A DNA stretch of 8,258 nt, from the NCBI GenBank assembly GCA_017646885.1, contig JAGCLR010000023.1, forward strand, positions 1 through 8,258, read 5' to 3'. Within the stretch, counting starts at the first letter, position 1, and each line of letters starts with the position of its first letter. The stretch is from Methanobrevibacter sp. (GTDB lineage: Archaea > Methanobacteriota > Methanobacteria > Methanobacteriales > Methanobacteriaceae). The position numbers and the translations under genes are program-made. This document shows, piece by piece, positions 1 to 5,996 of this stretch. The notes below the pieces were generated by a model, which was not told the DNA's origin, ran no database searches, and saw only the letters and a program-made list of their open reading frames with translations.

Positions 1-174
1 ATATGTGAAATGAACAGGAACAATGTTGGTACAAGCATCATCGGTTGCGATATCAACAGTGCCCATAATAAACTTGGTGCCGGGATTCTTGGAATTAGGA
101 CCAGACTCACGGAGTTCAAGCTTGTGCTCATAAAGCAGACCCTCAATATGGGTAGTATTAGTCATCTTCTTCAT
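1..174 (-). CDS. Unrecognised phage protein, N-terminal 58 residues (runs off left edge)
   Basis: Only the first 58 codons are present; the frame is still open at base 1. The protein starts MKKMTNTTHIEG and continues with alternating polar and hydrophobic stretches (LLYEHKLELRESG, TKFIMGTVDIATDD, NIVPVHFTY) that look like successive beta strands. This resembles the start of a small OB-fold, ssDNA-binding-type protein seen in replication modules of Bacillota phages, but that is an impression without a diagnostic motif. The start at 174 is chosen because an AAGGAG site lies 12 nt upstream; the next in-frame ATG, at 165, would be 21 nt away. It follows the winged-helix gene by 31 nt and probably shares its transcript. 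Codons are GC-richer (AAG, GAG, CTC, GGC) than in the radical-SAM genes, which suggests strong expression. The gene is confident; its function is not. Confidence 0.75.
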   Translation of the reverse strand, partial: MKKMTNTTHIEGLLYEHKLELRESGPNSKNPGTKFIMGTVDIATDDACTNIVPVHFTY

Positions 175-186
175 AATAAGTTAAAT

Positions 187-192
187 CTCCTT
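187..192 (-). promoter_or_regulatory. Ribosome binding site for the left-edge gene
   Basis: AAGGAG on the minus strand, 12 nt before the ATG at 174. It decides between two nearby in-frame ATGs (174 and 165) in favour of the first. Confidence 0.7.
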
Positions 193-205
193 AATAATTA
201 AATTC

Positions 206-565
206 TCAATCTTCAATTTTAACATTTCGGCCTGCGTCAGTTAAAGCATACATTACGGGGTCCTGACCAACCTTTTCAACGAAGCCATCGGTAACCAGCT
301 TACGCATAGCACCAGAAACAGCACGAGAGCTAACAAATATACCCTCAGCAATCTCTTTGGCTTTCATCATAGGAGCATCAGCAGGAAGTTCCTGTAGATA
401 CTTCATAATCAGCTTGCCATTGTCAGTAAATGTCGGCTTGTCATCAGTATTGCCACCACAAAGTGCTTCCCAATAAGCCTGAGCATCCTCAGAAATTAGG
501 ATTTCATCACCTGCCGCGGCACGCAAAGCTCTTACATAATCAACAAATTCACTCTTTTTACTCAT
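206..565 (-). CDS. Winged-helix DNA-binding protein, 119 aa
   Basis: A complete small protein ending in TGA with no internal TAG. Residues 1-45 are mostly helical. Residues 50-110 form a MarR-like winged helix-turn-helix: a first helix (GKLIMKYLQE, about 50-59), the pair AKEIAEG (69-75) and SSRAVSGAMRKLVTDGFVEK (79-98) with the usual recognition-helix pattern, then a hairpin wing ending YALTDAG (106-112). Such proteins are common as small transcription regulators in phage early regions, and that role is inferred here. A near-consensus promoter ends right upstream. The ribosome binding site is weak: GTGAG 14 nt before the ATG is the best match. It shares a general layout (YLxE, AExxxxxxRxV, LTxxG) with the 88-aa protein at 3292-3558, so the two may be distant relatives. 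It may be co-transcribed with the gene at the left edge. Confidence 0.85.
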   Translation of the reverse strand: MSKKSEFVDYVRALRAAAGDEILISEDAQAYWEALCGGNTDDKPTFTDNGKLIMKYLQELPADAPMMKAKEIAEGIFVSSRAVSGAMRKLVTDGFVEKVGQDPVMYALTDAGRNVKIED

Positions 566-589
566 AGCTTTATAAAAAACTCACTTTCT

Positions 590-633
590 TTAACTTATAT
601 ATATATTATAACATTTTTTTTAATAAAAATCAA
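590..633 (-). promoter_or_regulatory. Sigma-70 promoter P1, extended -10, with conserved leader motif
   Basis: On the minus strand: -35 TTGATT (628-633), a 17-bp A-rich spacer ending TGT, and -10 TATAAT (605-610), giving an extended -10 TGTTATAAT. The -35 directly abuts the folA stop codon (634-636). TAAGTTAA (590-597) follows exactly 7 nt after the -10; the same element at the same offset occurs after P2 and P3. It should drive the winged-helix gene at 206-565. Confidence 0.85.
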
Positions 634-1122
634 TTATATTCTATCATATTGCCAGAATTGATACATTAAATCTCCCTGTTGGCGAATATCTGAGCAAGTG
701 GCTGGCGCCCATTCTTCAGATTCATCCAGATTAGGAAAGTAAGTATCAACTTGGTCATGGTCTTTATAAATTTTAGTTACATAAACTCTATCACATAGCG
801 GTAGGAGTTTTTCATAAATCGAACCTCCACCAATTACAAACACATCTTCCCAGGTGTAGTCTAGAAAAGTTAATGCGTCATCCATTTGAAAACGAATAGC
901 ATTCTTATGTAAAATTCTAGGCTATTCACTAGAAATAATATAATTTCTTCGATTTGGTAGAGGTTTTGTGGGAAGTGAGTCCCAAGTTTTACGACCCATA
1001 ATTATACTATGTCCAGAAGTAAGCTACTTAAAATATTTTAAGTCTTCTGGAATATGTTCCAATAGGTCACCATTAAAACCAATTCCCCAATTGTTGTCAA
1101 CTGCTACAATAGCTGAAATCAT
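634..1122 (-). CDS. folA: Dihydrofolate reductase, 162 aa, with two in-frame TAG codons read as Gln
   Basis: Dihydrofolate reductase reduces dihydrofolate to tetrahydrofolate with NADPH, regenerating the cofactor oxidised by thymidylate synthase. The N-terminus [15 protein letters not shown] matches the family. Asp27 in PEDLKYFK aligns without gaps to the catalytic Asp27 of the E. coli enzyme. [12 protein letters not shown] and the NADPH-binding VIGGGSIYE (96-104) follow, and the length is normal. Under the standard code it would break at TAG codons 33 (1024-1026) and 67 (922-924); no TAA, TGA or frameshift is involved, and both sides fit the family continuously (FK-Q-LTSGH, SSE-Q-PRI). The true stop is TAA. 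Its ATG overlaps the thyA TGA (ATGA), indicating translational coupling. A standard-code caller would report only an 83-aa C-terminal piece. Function very secure; Gln as the inserted residue is inferred. Confidence 0.95.
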
Positions 1123-2000
1123 ATTCCCAGCTCCAATTTCAATTGAGGTTTAATTGGATTGTAATTCACCATAGTAAAATCTTCAATGGTAAAATCATAG
1201 AAATTAGTTTTATTTGGATTTAGCATAAGCATTGGAGTACAATCCATATGAGCGATTGTTTCATCTTCTTCTTGATGCTCCAATTCCTTATATCGTTTTA
1301 GCATTTCTTCTGCCGCATCCATATGACGGTCATAAATCTGTTCATTTGCCACAACATGAGTGAAACAACCAGGTTCATAACCAGTATGACGAGCAATCAT
1401 CATAAGCAATGCCGCATATTGAATTTCATTGATGCCACCAGGTCCAGAAGCAGTAAGCATATCACCAGAACGCTGGACAAGCATCATATCAAGGTATTTT
1501 CTACCCAAATCATTTTTACGAACATTCCAAATGGTAAGAAAAGCACAGGGGGCAAGACCTGCGGTTTCGGCAAGATCAGTTTCCTGCCATAGGGATACAA
1601 TCTTACGACGACCATATGGGTCATTTTCAATATCCTTGATTAGTTTATTAATCAAATCATATCTACTTACAGTAGCACCATAACGCTGACCGATGGTTCC
1701 ATCTCCGATATCCCAGTCACCCCACCAATTAACGCCCATTTCTTCCATCTTTGCGATTTCATTAGTGGGCTTTTGGTAGATGGTAAAAATTTCTCTAATA
1801 CCAGTCTTCCATGCCATTGGACGGAGTGTGCAGATAGGGAAGTCTCCTTTGCTCAAATCATAACGTCTAACCGTATGATTGACAGAAATTGTATGAGCAG
1901 GAGTGCCATCTGCGTAATGAGGACGAGGATTTTCGTCCTTAAAACCTTCATTCATAATTCTATGAATCATTTGATTCATGTATAAATCAGCAGTAGTCAT
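1119..2000 (-). CDS. thyA: Thymidylate synthase, 293 aa
   Basis: Converts dUMP to dTMP using methylene-tetrahydrofolate and releases dihydrofolate, which the overlapping folA product recycles. RPHYADGTPAHT and FPICTLRPMAWKTGIREI match the N-terminal fold. YGRRKIVSLWQ holds the phosphate-binding arginines. The catalytic Cys is in GLAPCAF; PCA in place of PCH is also found in Firmicutes-type ThyA, so it is not an anomaly. QRSGDMLTASG is the substrate region, the Asn in GGINEIQYAALL aligns with the residue that selects dUMP over dCMP, and IYDRHMD follows. That Asn argues against a dCMP hydroxymethylase. There is no in-frame TAG, unlike folA. It starts 3 nt after the P-loop gene stop, with GAGGA as ribosome binding site inside that gene's last codons, and ends in TGA within the folA start. 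Confidence 0.97.
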   Translation of the reverse strand: MTTADLYMNQMIHRIMNEGFKDENPRPHYADGTPAHTISVNHTVRRYDLSKGDFPICTLRPMAWKTGIREIFTIYQKPTNEIAKMEEMGVNWWGDWDIGDGTIGQRYGATVSRYDLINKLIKDIENDPYGRRKIVSLWQETDLAETAGLAPCAFLTIWNVRKNDLGRKYLDMMLVQRSGDMLTASGPGGINEIQYAALLMMIARHTGYEPGCFTHVVANEQIYDRHMDAAEEMLKRYKELEHQEEDETIAHMDCTPMLMLNPNKTNFYDFTIEDFTMVNYNPIKPQLKLELGI

Positions 2001-2003
2001 TAT

Positions 2004-2276
2004 TTAGTCCTCATTAGTTAAAGTATAGCCAATAATATTAGCGTCAATATAATTATGTACAAAAGTTTCCAATTCATCAATTACAACATTACCTTCATAG
2101 CTTGTTGTAAATAAATCACTATAACTAATGAAATTTACTCCAGTAATGCCATATGCGTAAGCTTTTTGAGACATAGCTTTAGGGTTAGAGCAAGCAATAG
2201 AAGCATTATTTGCCTTCGCAAACTCCATTAATTGATGAGTCTTTCCAGAACTTCGTCCAGAGATAATTCTATACAT
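2004..2276 (-). CDS. Small P-loop NTPase-like protein, 90 aa
   Basis: A short protein with a Walker-A-like SGRSSGKT (residues 6-13, Lys12) near its start and a Walker-B-like NVVIDELE (63-70, Asp67/Glu68). Serine replaces the usual first glycine of Walker A. Between them, ASIACSNPKAMSQKAYAYG resembles the strand that follows the P-loop helix in helicase or terminase-like ATPases. At 90 residues it contains little more than the nucleotide-binding half of such a fold, with no room for an arginine finger or sensor motifs, so it may bind nucleotide without being a full motor or may work with a partner. It begins 12 nt after the DUF4041 gene with GGAG at proper distance and is followed 3 nt later by thyA, so it belongs to that operon. 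The specific role is unknown. Confidence 0.8.
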   Translation of the reverse strand: MYRIISGRSSGKTHQLMEFAKANNASIACSNPKAMSQKAYAYGITGVNFISYSDLFTTSYEGNVVIDELETFVHNYIDANIIGYTLTNED

Positions 2277-2288
2277 AAATTTAACTCC

Positions 2289-3236
2289 TTATTTTATACT
2301 ATATCCAAAATCTTTTGCGTGAAAATATTCTTGCCAGTAGTCCTCACGCTCATTTAATTTAGAGCGCTCAACTTCTTCTACAATTTCAAATGTAAAATTC
2401 TCAACACCAAGTTCTAACATAGCAGGATATAACTTGTTACGAGTTGGTGTTTCTGCGCCAATACCACGCTTAATATGCTATTTCCATCTATCGGCAATAT
2501 TTGCCGCTTGGCCGATGTAGCACATTTGATTTTCAATATTTGTAATTTTGTAGATACCAGTATGAATACCAGTTCCCACAACACGACCAATTAAATCTGT
2601 ATAAGGCTTTTCATAATAAACCTTCCAGATGACCTTATTCAAGGGTTCACTATCTCGCAAATATGGAGTGACTTCACGCAAACGAGCGATTTCATCAATA
2701 TCTGCTTGAGATAGCTATAAGCGGTAAAAGTCTTGCTTAACTCGCAACTCTTCAGCTCTTTTTGCTGCTTCAACGGCAGATGTAAATTTTGCGGTTAAAT
2801 CAGAAAGTTTATTATTAACTTCTGACAATTCATTCTATTTAGCTGTAATTTGCTACTGGAAAGAAGAAACACAGTCTTCAAGTATAGTCTTATACTCATT
2901 TTTAGCAACTTCTTCCATATCACGATATTTCTTAGACATGGTTTCTGCCGCTTGACTCATTTTTTCATTAGCAAGTTCATAGCTCTTTTCATAGATAGCA
3001 TTAGAAGACTCTTCCGCTTGCTTTTGGAGAGTGGCAATATTTGATAAAATTTCTTCTTTTTTTGCCGTTAAAGAAGAATGTTCTTTTGATAGTTCTAATA
3101 ATTCGGCACGCAAATTTTCATTCTGAGATTGCGTATCCTCATCTAGTTTCTAAACCGTTTTTAATTTTGGTTTTAGGACTACATAAAGAACAAGCGCACC
3201 GATTAGAACTCCTAATAATAAAAATAGAATTTCCAT
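2289..3236 (-). CDS. Membrane-anchored coiled-coil DUF4041/GIY-YIG nuclease-like protein, 315 aa, five in-frame TAG codons
   Basis: Reading TAG as Gln gives one continuous protein. Residues 2-22 are a hydrophobic segment (ILFLLLGVLIGALVLYVV), probably a membrane anchor. Residues 30-170 are a long charged coiled coil. Around 165-225 lies a DUF4041-type region (FYRL-Q-LSQADIDEI, then PLNKVIWKVYYEKPY). The end is a T5orf172/MUG113-like GIY-YIG domain: GIY (227-229), YIG (240-242), Arg250 in DRWK, and a conserved Glu in LNEREDYW. In-frame TAGs fall at codons 29, 128, 134, 174 and 253; those at 174 (FYRL-Q-LS) and 253 (RWK-Q-HIKRG) fall in conserved motifs where Gln fits well. The stop is TAA. The ATG lies 10 nt after the T-tract of a terminator and has no visible Shine-Dalgarno site, so the start is less certain than the frame. 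The job is unknown; nuclease activity is inferred from motifs. Confidence 0.88.
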
Positions 3237-3245
3237 ATAAGTGCT

Positions 3246-3275
3246 AAAAAGAGGGGTAGAAGTTATCTACCCCTC
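3246..3275 (-). terminator. Rho-independent terminator after the 88-aa winged-helix gene
   Basis: A perfect 10-bp stem, GAGGGGTAGA with TCTACCCCTC, and a 5-nt loop (3251-3275), followed on the minus strand by five T residues (3246-3250). It starts 16 nt after the TAA of the 3292-3558 gene. No promoter is visible between it and the DUF4041 gene start at 3236, so transcription of the downstream operon may depend on read-through. Confidence 0.85.
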
Positions 3276-3291
3276 ATATTATCTATATAAA

Positions 3292-3558
3292 TTACTCAGC
3301 GTCAGCGTCGGGATCAAAGTTCATGCCCTCGGCAGTGAGAGAGAGGAACTTCACAGCCTTATGAGTGCCGTCATCAAGCTCAATCTCAGCGGGAGTGCGA
3401 ACGCCCAAGCCCTTGCGCTGGATAGCGGAAGTAAAGATACCATCGACAGAACGCTTCTCAAGACCGAGAGCCTCAGCGACATCAGCGGCAGTAACCTGCT
3501 GACCATTGACTTCCTTCAAATAATTAAGAACCTTCTTAGAATTTTCCTTCATAGCCAT
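3292..3558 (-). CDS. Small winged-helix protein, 88 aa
   Basis: Complete, TAA stop, no in-frame TAG. Residues 5-50 give a helix-turn-helix pattern: NSKKVLNYLKEVNG, then TAADVAEALGL (23-33) and EKRSVDGIFTSAIQRKG (34-50) as recognition helix. EIELDDGTHKAVKFLSLTAEG (58-78) looks like the wing and a final strand. The tail DPDADAE is acidic. It is probably a small phage DNA-binding regulator or DNA-organising protein; the target is unknown. It has its own consensus promoter (P2), a canonical AAGGAG 10 nt before the ATG and its own terminator, so it is an independent, probably highly expressed unit. Codon choice (GCT, CGC, AAG, GAG, CTC) and high GC contrast with neighbouring AT-rich genes and support strong expression. 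It may be a distant relative of the protein at 206-565. Confidence 0.85.
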   Translation of the reverse strand: MAMKENSKKVLNYLKEVNGQQVTAADVAEALGLEKRSVDGIFTSAIQRKGLGVRTPAEIELDDGTHKAVKFLSLTAEGMNFDPDADAE

Positions 3559-3568
3559 AGTAATAAAT

Positions 3569-3574
3569 CTCCTT
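3569..3574 (-). promoter_or_regulatory. Ribosome binding site for the 88-aa winged-helix gene
   Basis: AAGGAG on the minus strand, 10 nt before the ATG at 3558. It favours this ATG over the second ATG two codons later. Confidence 0.75.
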
Positions 3575-3605
3575 TTAAATAAATAATAAATAATTTTTTT
3601 TCTTC

Positions 3606-3655
3606 AAGCTTTTAGCTTATGTAAATATTATAACAAAATTTTTTCTCAAAGTCAA
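3606..3655 (-). promoter_or_regulatory. Sigma-70 promoter P2 with a hairpin at the transcript 5' end
   Basis: On the minus strand: -35 TTGACT (3650-3655), 17-bp spacer ending TGT, -10 TATAAT (3627-3632), so an extended -10. The -35 overlaps the TGA stop of the upstream 64-aa gene. The element TAAGCTAA (3612-3619) begins 7 nt after the -10. It overlaps AAGCT-AAA-AGCTT (3606-3618), a 5-bp hairpin that would sit almost at the transcript's 5' end and could stabilise the mRNA. P2 drives the 88-aa winged-helix gene. Confidence 0.88.
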
Positions 3656-3846
3656 GATTTTTCGTTTAAAATTTCTTGAACAAGCTCATCAAGTGCTAAC
3701 ATATCCTCTACACTTGACACCTTTCCAGAAAGTTCTAAAATTGCGTCTTGAGCTTTGGCGACCGCCTTAGCGTCGTCACTATTTTGAATAATATACTCGG
3801 CATCAGCGATTTTCTTCGCCAAATTTTTGAGTTCTTTCTTTTTCAT
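3652..3846 (-). CDS. Small helical phage protein of unknown function, 64 aa
   Basis: A short, highly charged, mostly alpha-helical protein (KKKELKNLAKKIADAEYIIQNSDDAKAV is written in pieces here: KKKELKNLAKKIADAEYI, then DDAKAVAKAQDAILEL, then DMLALDELVQEILNEK). Its three segments look like a helical hairpin or three-helix bundle with no cysteines and no enzyme motif. Proteins of this type are common in Bacillota phage early regions, but I do not recognise a function. It has its own perfect-consensus promoter P3 but only a weak ribosome binding site (AAGGAA about 15 nt before the ATG). The stop is TGA and lies inside the -35 of P2. There are no in-frame TAG codons. Being real is supported by the dedicated promoter and by its snug fit between P3 and P2. 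Confidence 0.75.
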   Translation of the reverse strand: MKKKELKNLAKKIADAEYIIQNSDDAKAVAKAQDAILELSGKVSSVEDMLALDELVQEILNEKS

Positions 3847-3865
3847 ACTGAAAAAATTTCATTCC

Positions 3866-3909
3866 TTAACTTACAAAAATATTATAACAAATTTTTTTAA
3901 AAATGTCAA
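3866..3909 (-). promoter_or_regulatory. Perfect-consensus sigma-70 promoter P3
   Basis: On the minus strand: -35 TTGACA (3904-3909), 17-bp spacer with an A7T3 tract ending TGT, and -10 TATAAT (3881-3886). Both hexamers are exact consensus and the -10 is extended. The -35 directly abuts the ligase stop codon (3910-3912). TAAGTTAA (3866-3873) follows 7 nt after the -10, as at P1. It drives the 64-aa gene. Confidence 0.92.
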
Positions 3910-5907
3910 TCATTGGAGACCGAACATCTCAATAAAAGCATCTTCAGAGATAATTGGTACTCCGAGTTTCTTCGCTGAAACATTTTTAGATGATGTAGAA
4001 TTTACATCATTATTGATAAGATAACTGGTCTTACCACTAATTGAGCCAGCCACCTTACCGCCTCGTCTTTCGATTGCGGCTTTTAAATCATCACGATTCT
4101 TATACTTATTAACTTTACCAGTAATAACGACCGTAATGTCTGCTAGACTATCCCTAACATCATCAGAATTTACTTCAACAGAATTAATTGTGAGATAGTT
4201 AGCATATAAAGTTTTTGCTTCGGTGTAATCAAATCTGGTAATAGCAGAATGCATTTCAAATCCAAAATTAGGAATATCCCAAAAATGATAGCCAGATTCA
4301 ATTGCGTTCATAAAAGAGTCCCAAGTAGGGAAGACTTTAACAAGCTCTTTAGAAGCAGTAGAACCAATTAGAGGAATGCCAAGAGCAGCAATGAAGGCGT
4401 GTAATTCACAACTGCGTCCGGCGGCAATGGCATCGAGAACTTTATCAACGGATTTTACACCGAAGCCTGGCATTTTAATCCATTCGGCACGATGATTTGC
4501 CAATTCAAACAAATCGGTACTATTGGATACCCAACCCCAATCAATAAGCTTCTCAAGAGTTGCTTTCGACAAGCCCTTAATATCAAGGCCCTTTTTACCA
4601 CAGAAGTGGTCAAGCTTATTAATTAATTTGCCATCACAAGAAGGATTAGAACAATACAATACTTTTGTATCAATATCCATTCTAATTTCAGTTTTACCAC
4701 CACAAATAGGGCAGACTTCTGGAATCTGTAAATTTTGAGGAAAAGGCATAAGATAAGGATTGCCAATATGACTATAGCCTGTGTCACAGACCTTTTCGGC
4801 AGACATAATCTGCGGAATAATCATATTTGCCTTAAATACTTCTACCTTCTGGCCATAATACGGCTCTCCCAAAATTTCTTCCATAATACTAAGATTATGA
4901 AGACTTGCTCTACTTACTGTAGAACCATCCATATCAATTGGCTCAAAGATAGCGACCGGAGTAAGAACGCCAGTTCTACCCATGGTCCAATCGATACCAG
5001 TCAACCAACTGCCGAAAGTCTCATCATAAAACTTATAAGCAATCGCATTCTTAAAGTGATGTGAGGTTTGACCTAAAGAGCGACCATATTCTACATCGTC
5101 AAACTTAAAGACAATGCCATCAATGGGGAAATTATCAGCAATTTCTTTCAAATCATTGACAATTTTTTCAAGAGTAGTTCCATATTTTTCTGCATCTGCG
5201 AGGGAGGGGCCTCGGTTAAATGGAACGGTATAAAAACCGCACTTATTTAACATAGATAATCTATTGGAAAGATATTGCTCGTCTTCAAATCCTTGAATTA
5301 CTTCCCAGGCGATAAATTGCAGTTTACGCTGGGCGCATTCCTTAGCATCTAGGAGTCTAATGCTACCGGCGGCGAAGTTACGAGGATTCTTATAATCATT
5401 TTCAAATTCCTTGAAATCTGATTTAGAACAAATAATTTCACCATCAATAACTAACGCACCTTTATAAGGAATGTATTTAGGAATTGAAGGAATTACTCTA
5501 GCATTATGTAGAATATTTTCTCCTACCTTACCATTGCCGCGTGTTTCAGCGGAAACGAGAAGGCCATCATAATATTTCAAACTACAAGTTAACCCGTCCA
5601 TCTTACACATAGCAAGATAGGGAGCATTCCCTAAAAAGTCTTTTACTTCTTCTAGTGCTTTCGTCTTCTCCAACGACAACATGTCATGATTATGATCGAC
5701 TTTTTCAAGGGAATTCACGACCTCATAGGAAATATTTTGAGTGGGGGAGTTGTTAAAGTAAATTGAGTATTTCTTTTCCAATTCTTGAAGTTCAAAATAA
5801 GCTTTATCCCAATCAGTATCGGAAATGAGAGGATTGCCTTCATCATACATCATAGTATGGAAATTAAGATACTCAACGAGTTGTTGAATCTGTTCAACTG
5901 GATTCAT
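3910..5907 (-). CDS. ligA: NAD-dependent DNA ligase, 665 aa
   Basis: Seals nicks in duplex DNA using NAD+ as AMP donor. The domains are in the standard order. The Ia NMN-binding region contains MYDEGNPLISDTDWD. The adenylation domain has the nucleophile Lys102 in KMDGLT, then NPRNFAAGSIRLLD and IDGIVFKFDD. The OB fold contains PVAIFEPIDMDG and VSRASLHN. A four-Cys zinc finger follows (CPIC ... YCSNPSC), then helix-hairpin-helix repeats (KGLDIKGLSKATLEKLIDWG, MPGFGVKSVDKVL) and a C-terminal BRCT domain (ITVVITGKVN to the end). Length is typical, so it is full. I place the start at 5907 because AAGGAG sits 6 nt upstream; the ATG at 5922 would add five residues (MKEKV) that are really the ribosome binding site. 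The gene has its own promoter (P4) and ends in TGA. No TAG occurs in 665 codons despite roughly fifteen glutamines. Confidence 0.97.
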   Translation of the reverse strand: MNPVEQIQQLVEYLNFHTMMYDEGNPLISDTDWDKAYFELQELEKKYSIYFNNSPTQNISYEVVNSLEKVDHNHDMLSLEKTKALEEVKDFLGNAPYLAMCKMDGLTCSLKYYDGLLVSAETRGNGKVGENILHNARVIPSIPKYIPYKGALVIDGEIICSKSDFKEFENDYKNPRNFAAGSIRLLDAKECAQRKLQFIAWEVIQGFEDEQYLSNRLSMLNKCGFYTVPFNRGPSLADAEKYGTTLEKIVNDLKEIADNFPIDGIVFKFDDVEYGRSLGQTSHHFKNAIAYKFYDETFGSWLTGIDWTMGRTGVLTPVAIFEPIDMDGSTVSRASLHNLSIMEEILGEPYYGQKVEVFKANMIIPQIMSAEKVCDTGYSHIGNPYLMPFPQNLQIPEVCPICGGKTEIRMDIDTKVLYCSNPSCDGKLINKLDHFCGKKGLDIKGLSKATLEKLIDWGWVSNSTDLFELANHRAEWIKMPGFGVKSVDKVLDAIAAGRSCELHAFIAALGIPLIGSTASKELVKVFPTWDSFMNAIESGYHFWDIPNFGFEMHSAITRFDYTEAKTLYANYLTINSVEVNSDDVRDSLADITVVITGKVNKYKNRDDLKAAIERRGGKVAGSISGKTSYLINNDVNSTSSKNVSAKKLGVPIISEDAFIEMFGLQ

Positions 5908-5913
5908 AACTTT

Positions 5914-5919
5914 CTCCTT
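5914..5919 (-). promoter_or_regulatory. Ribosome binding site that fixes the ligA start
   Basis: AAGGAG on the minus strand, 6 nt before the ATG at 5907. It lies between two in-frame ATGs (5922 and 5907). The upstream ATG has only an AAAGAG abutting it with no spacer, so the inner start is preferred. Confidence 0.75.
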
Positions 5920-5937
5920 CATCTCTTTTATATAAAT

Positions 5938-5966
5938 ATTATATCAAAAATTTTTAGAAAAATCAA
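5938..5966 (-). promoter_or_regulatory. Sigma-70 promoter P4 for ligA
   Basis: On the minus strand: -35 TTGATT (5961-5966), 17-bp spacer with an A5T5 tract ending TGA, and -10 TATAAT (5938-5943), again an extended -10. The first two bases of its -35 lie in the foot of the preceding terminator stem. The TAAG(T/C)TAA leader element of P1-P3 is only partly kept here (TAAAAGAG). Confidence 0.87.
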
Positions 5967-5994
5967 TATAAGGAGGATTATACCTCCTTATATT
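5958..5994 (-). terminator. Strong hairpin terminator after the radical-SAM operon
   Basis: A perfect 12-bp stem, AATATAAGGAGG with CCTCCTTATATT, and a 6-nt loop (5965-5994), beginning 2 nt after the TAA of the second radical-SAM gene. On the minus strand it is followed by GATTTTTC (T5 at 5958-5962), and on the plus strand by a T6 run (5993-5998), so it could act in both directions. The minus-strand stem carries AAGGAGG, but no start codon follows, so it is not a working ribosome binding site. Confidence 0.82.
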
Positions 5995-5996
5995 TT

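Noticed and set aside
10..201. Plus-strand open reading frame at the left edge
   Set aside because: It is antisense to a gene with a proper AAGGAG and start, and its product resembles no protein. The other plus-strand frames (e.g. 968-1153, 1323-1592, 3241-3582, 4735-5064) are likewise opposite real genes.
1119..2000. dCMP or dUMP hydroxymethylase instead of thymidylate synthase, hinting at modified phage DNA
   Set aside because: The substrate-selecting Asn is kept (GGINEIQY), PCA is normal for Firmicutes-type ThyA, and folA is coupled to it.
2478..2681. A free-standing homing endonuclease of the GIY-YIG class inserted between genes
   Set aside because: The GIY-YIG domain is the end of a 315-aa DUF4041-type protein in the same frame, inside an operon, with no intron or split gene around it.
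5965..5994. AAGGAGG in the hairpin as a ribosome binding site for a hidden small gene
   Set aside because: No start codon and open frame follow at a suitable distance; the sequence is the stem of a terminator.
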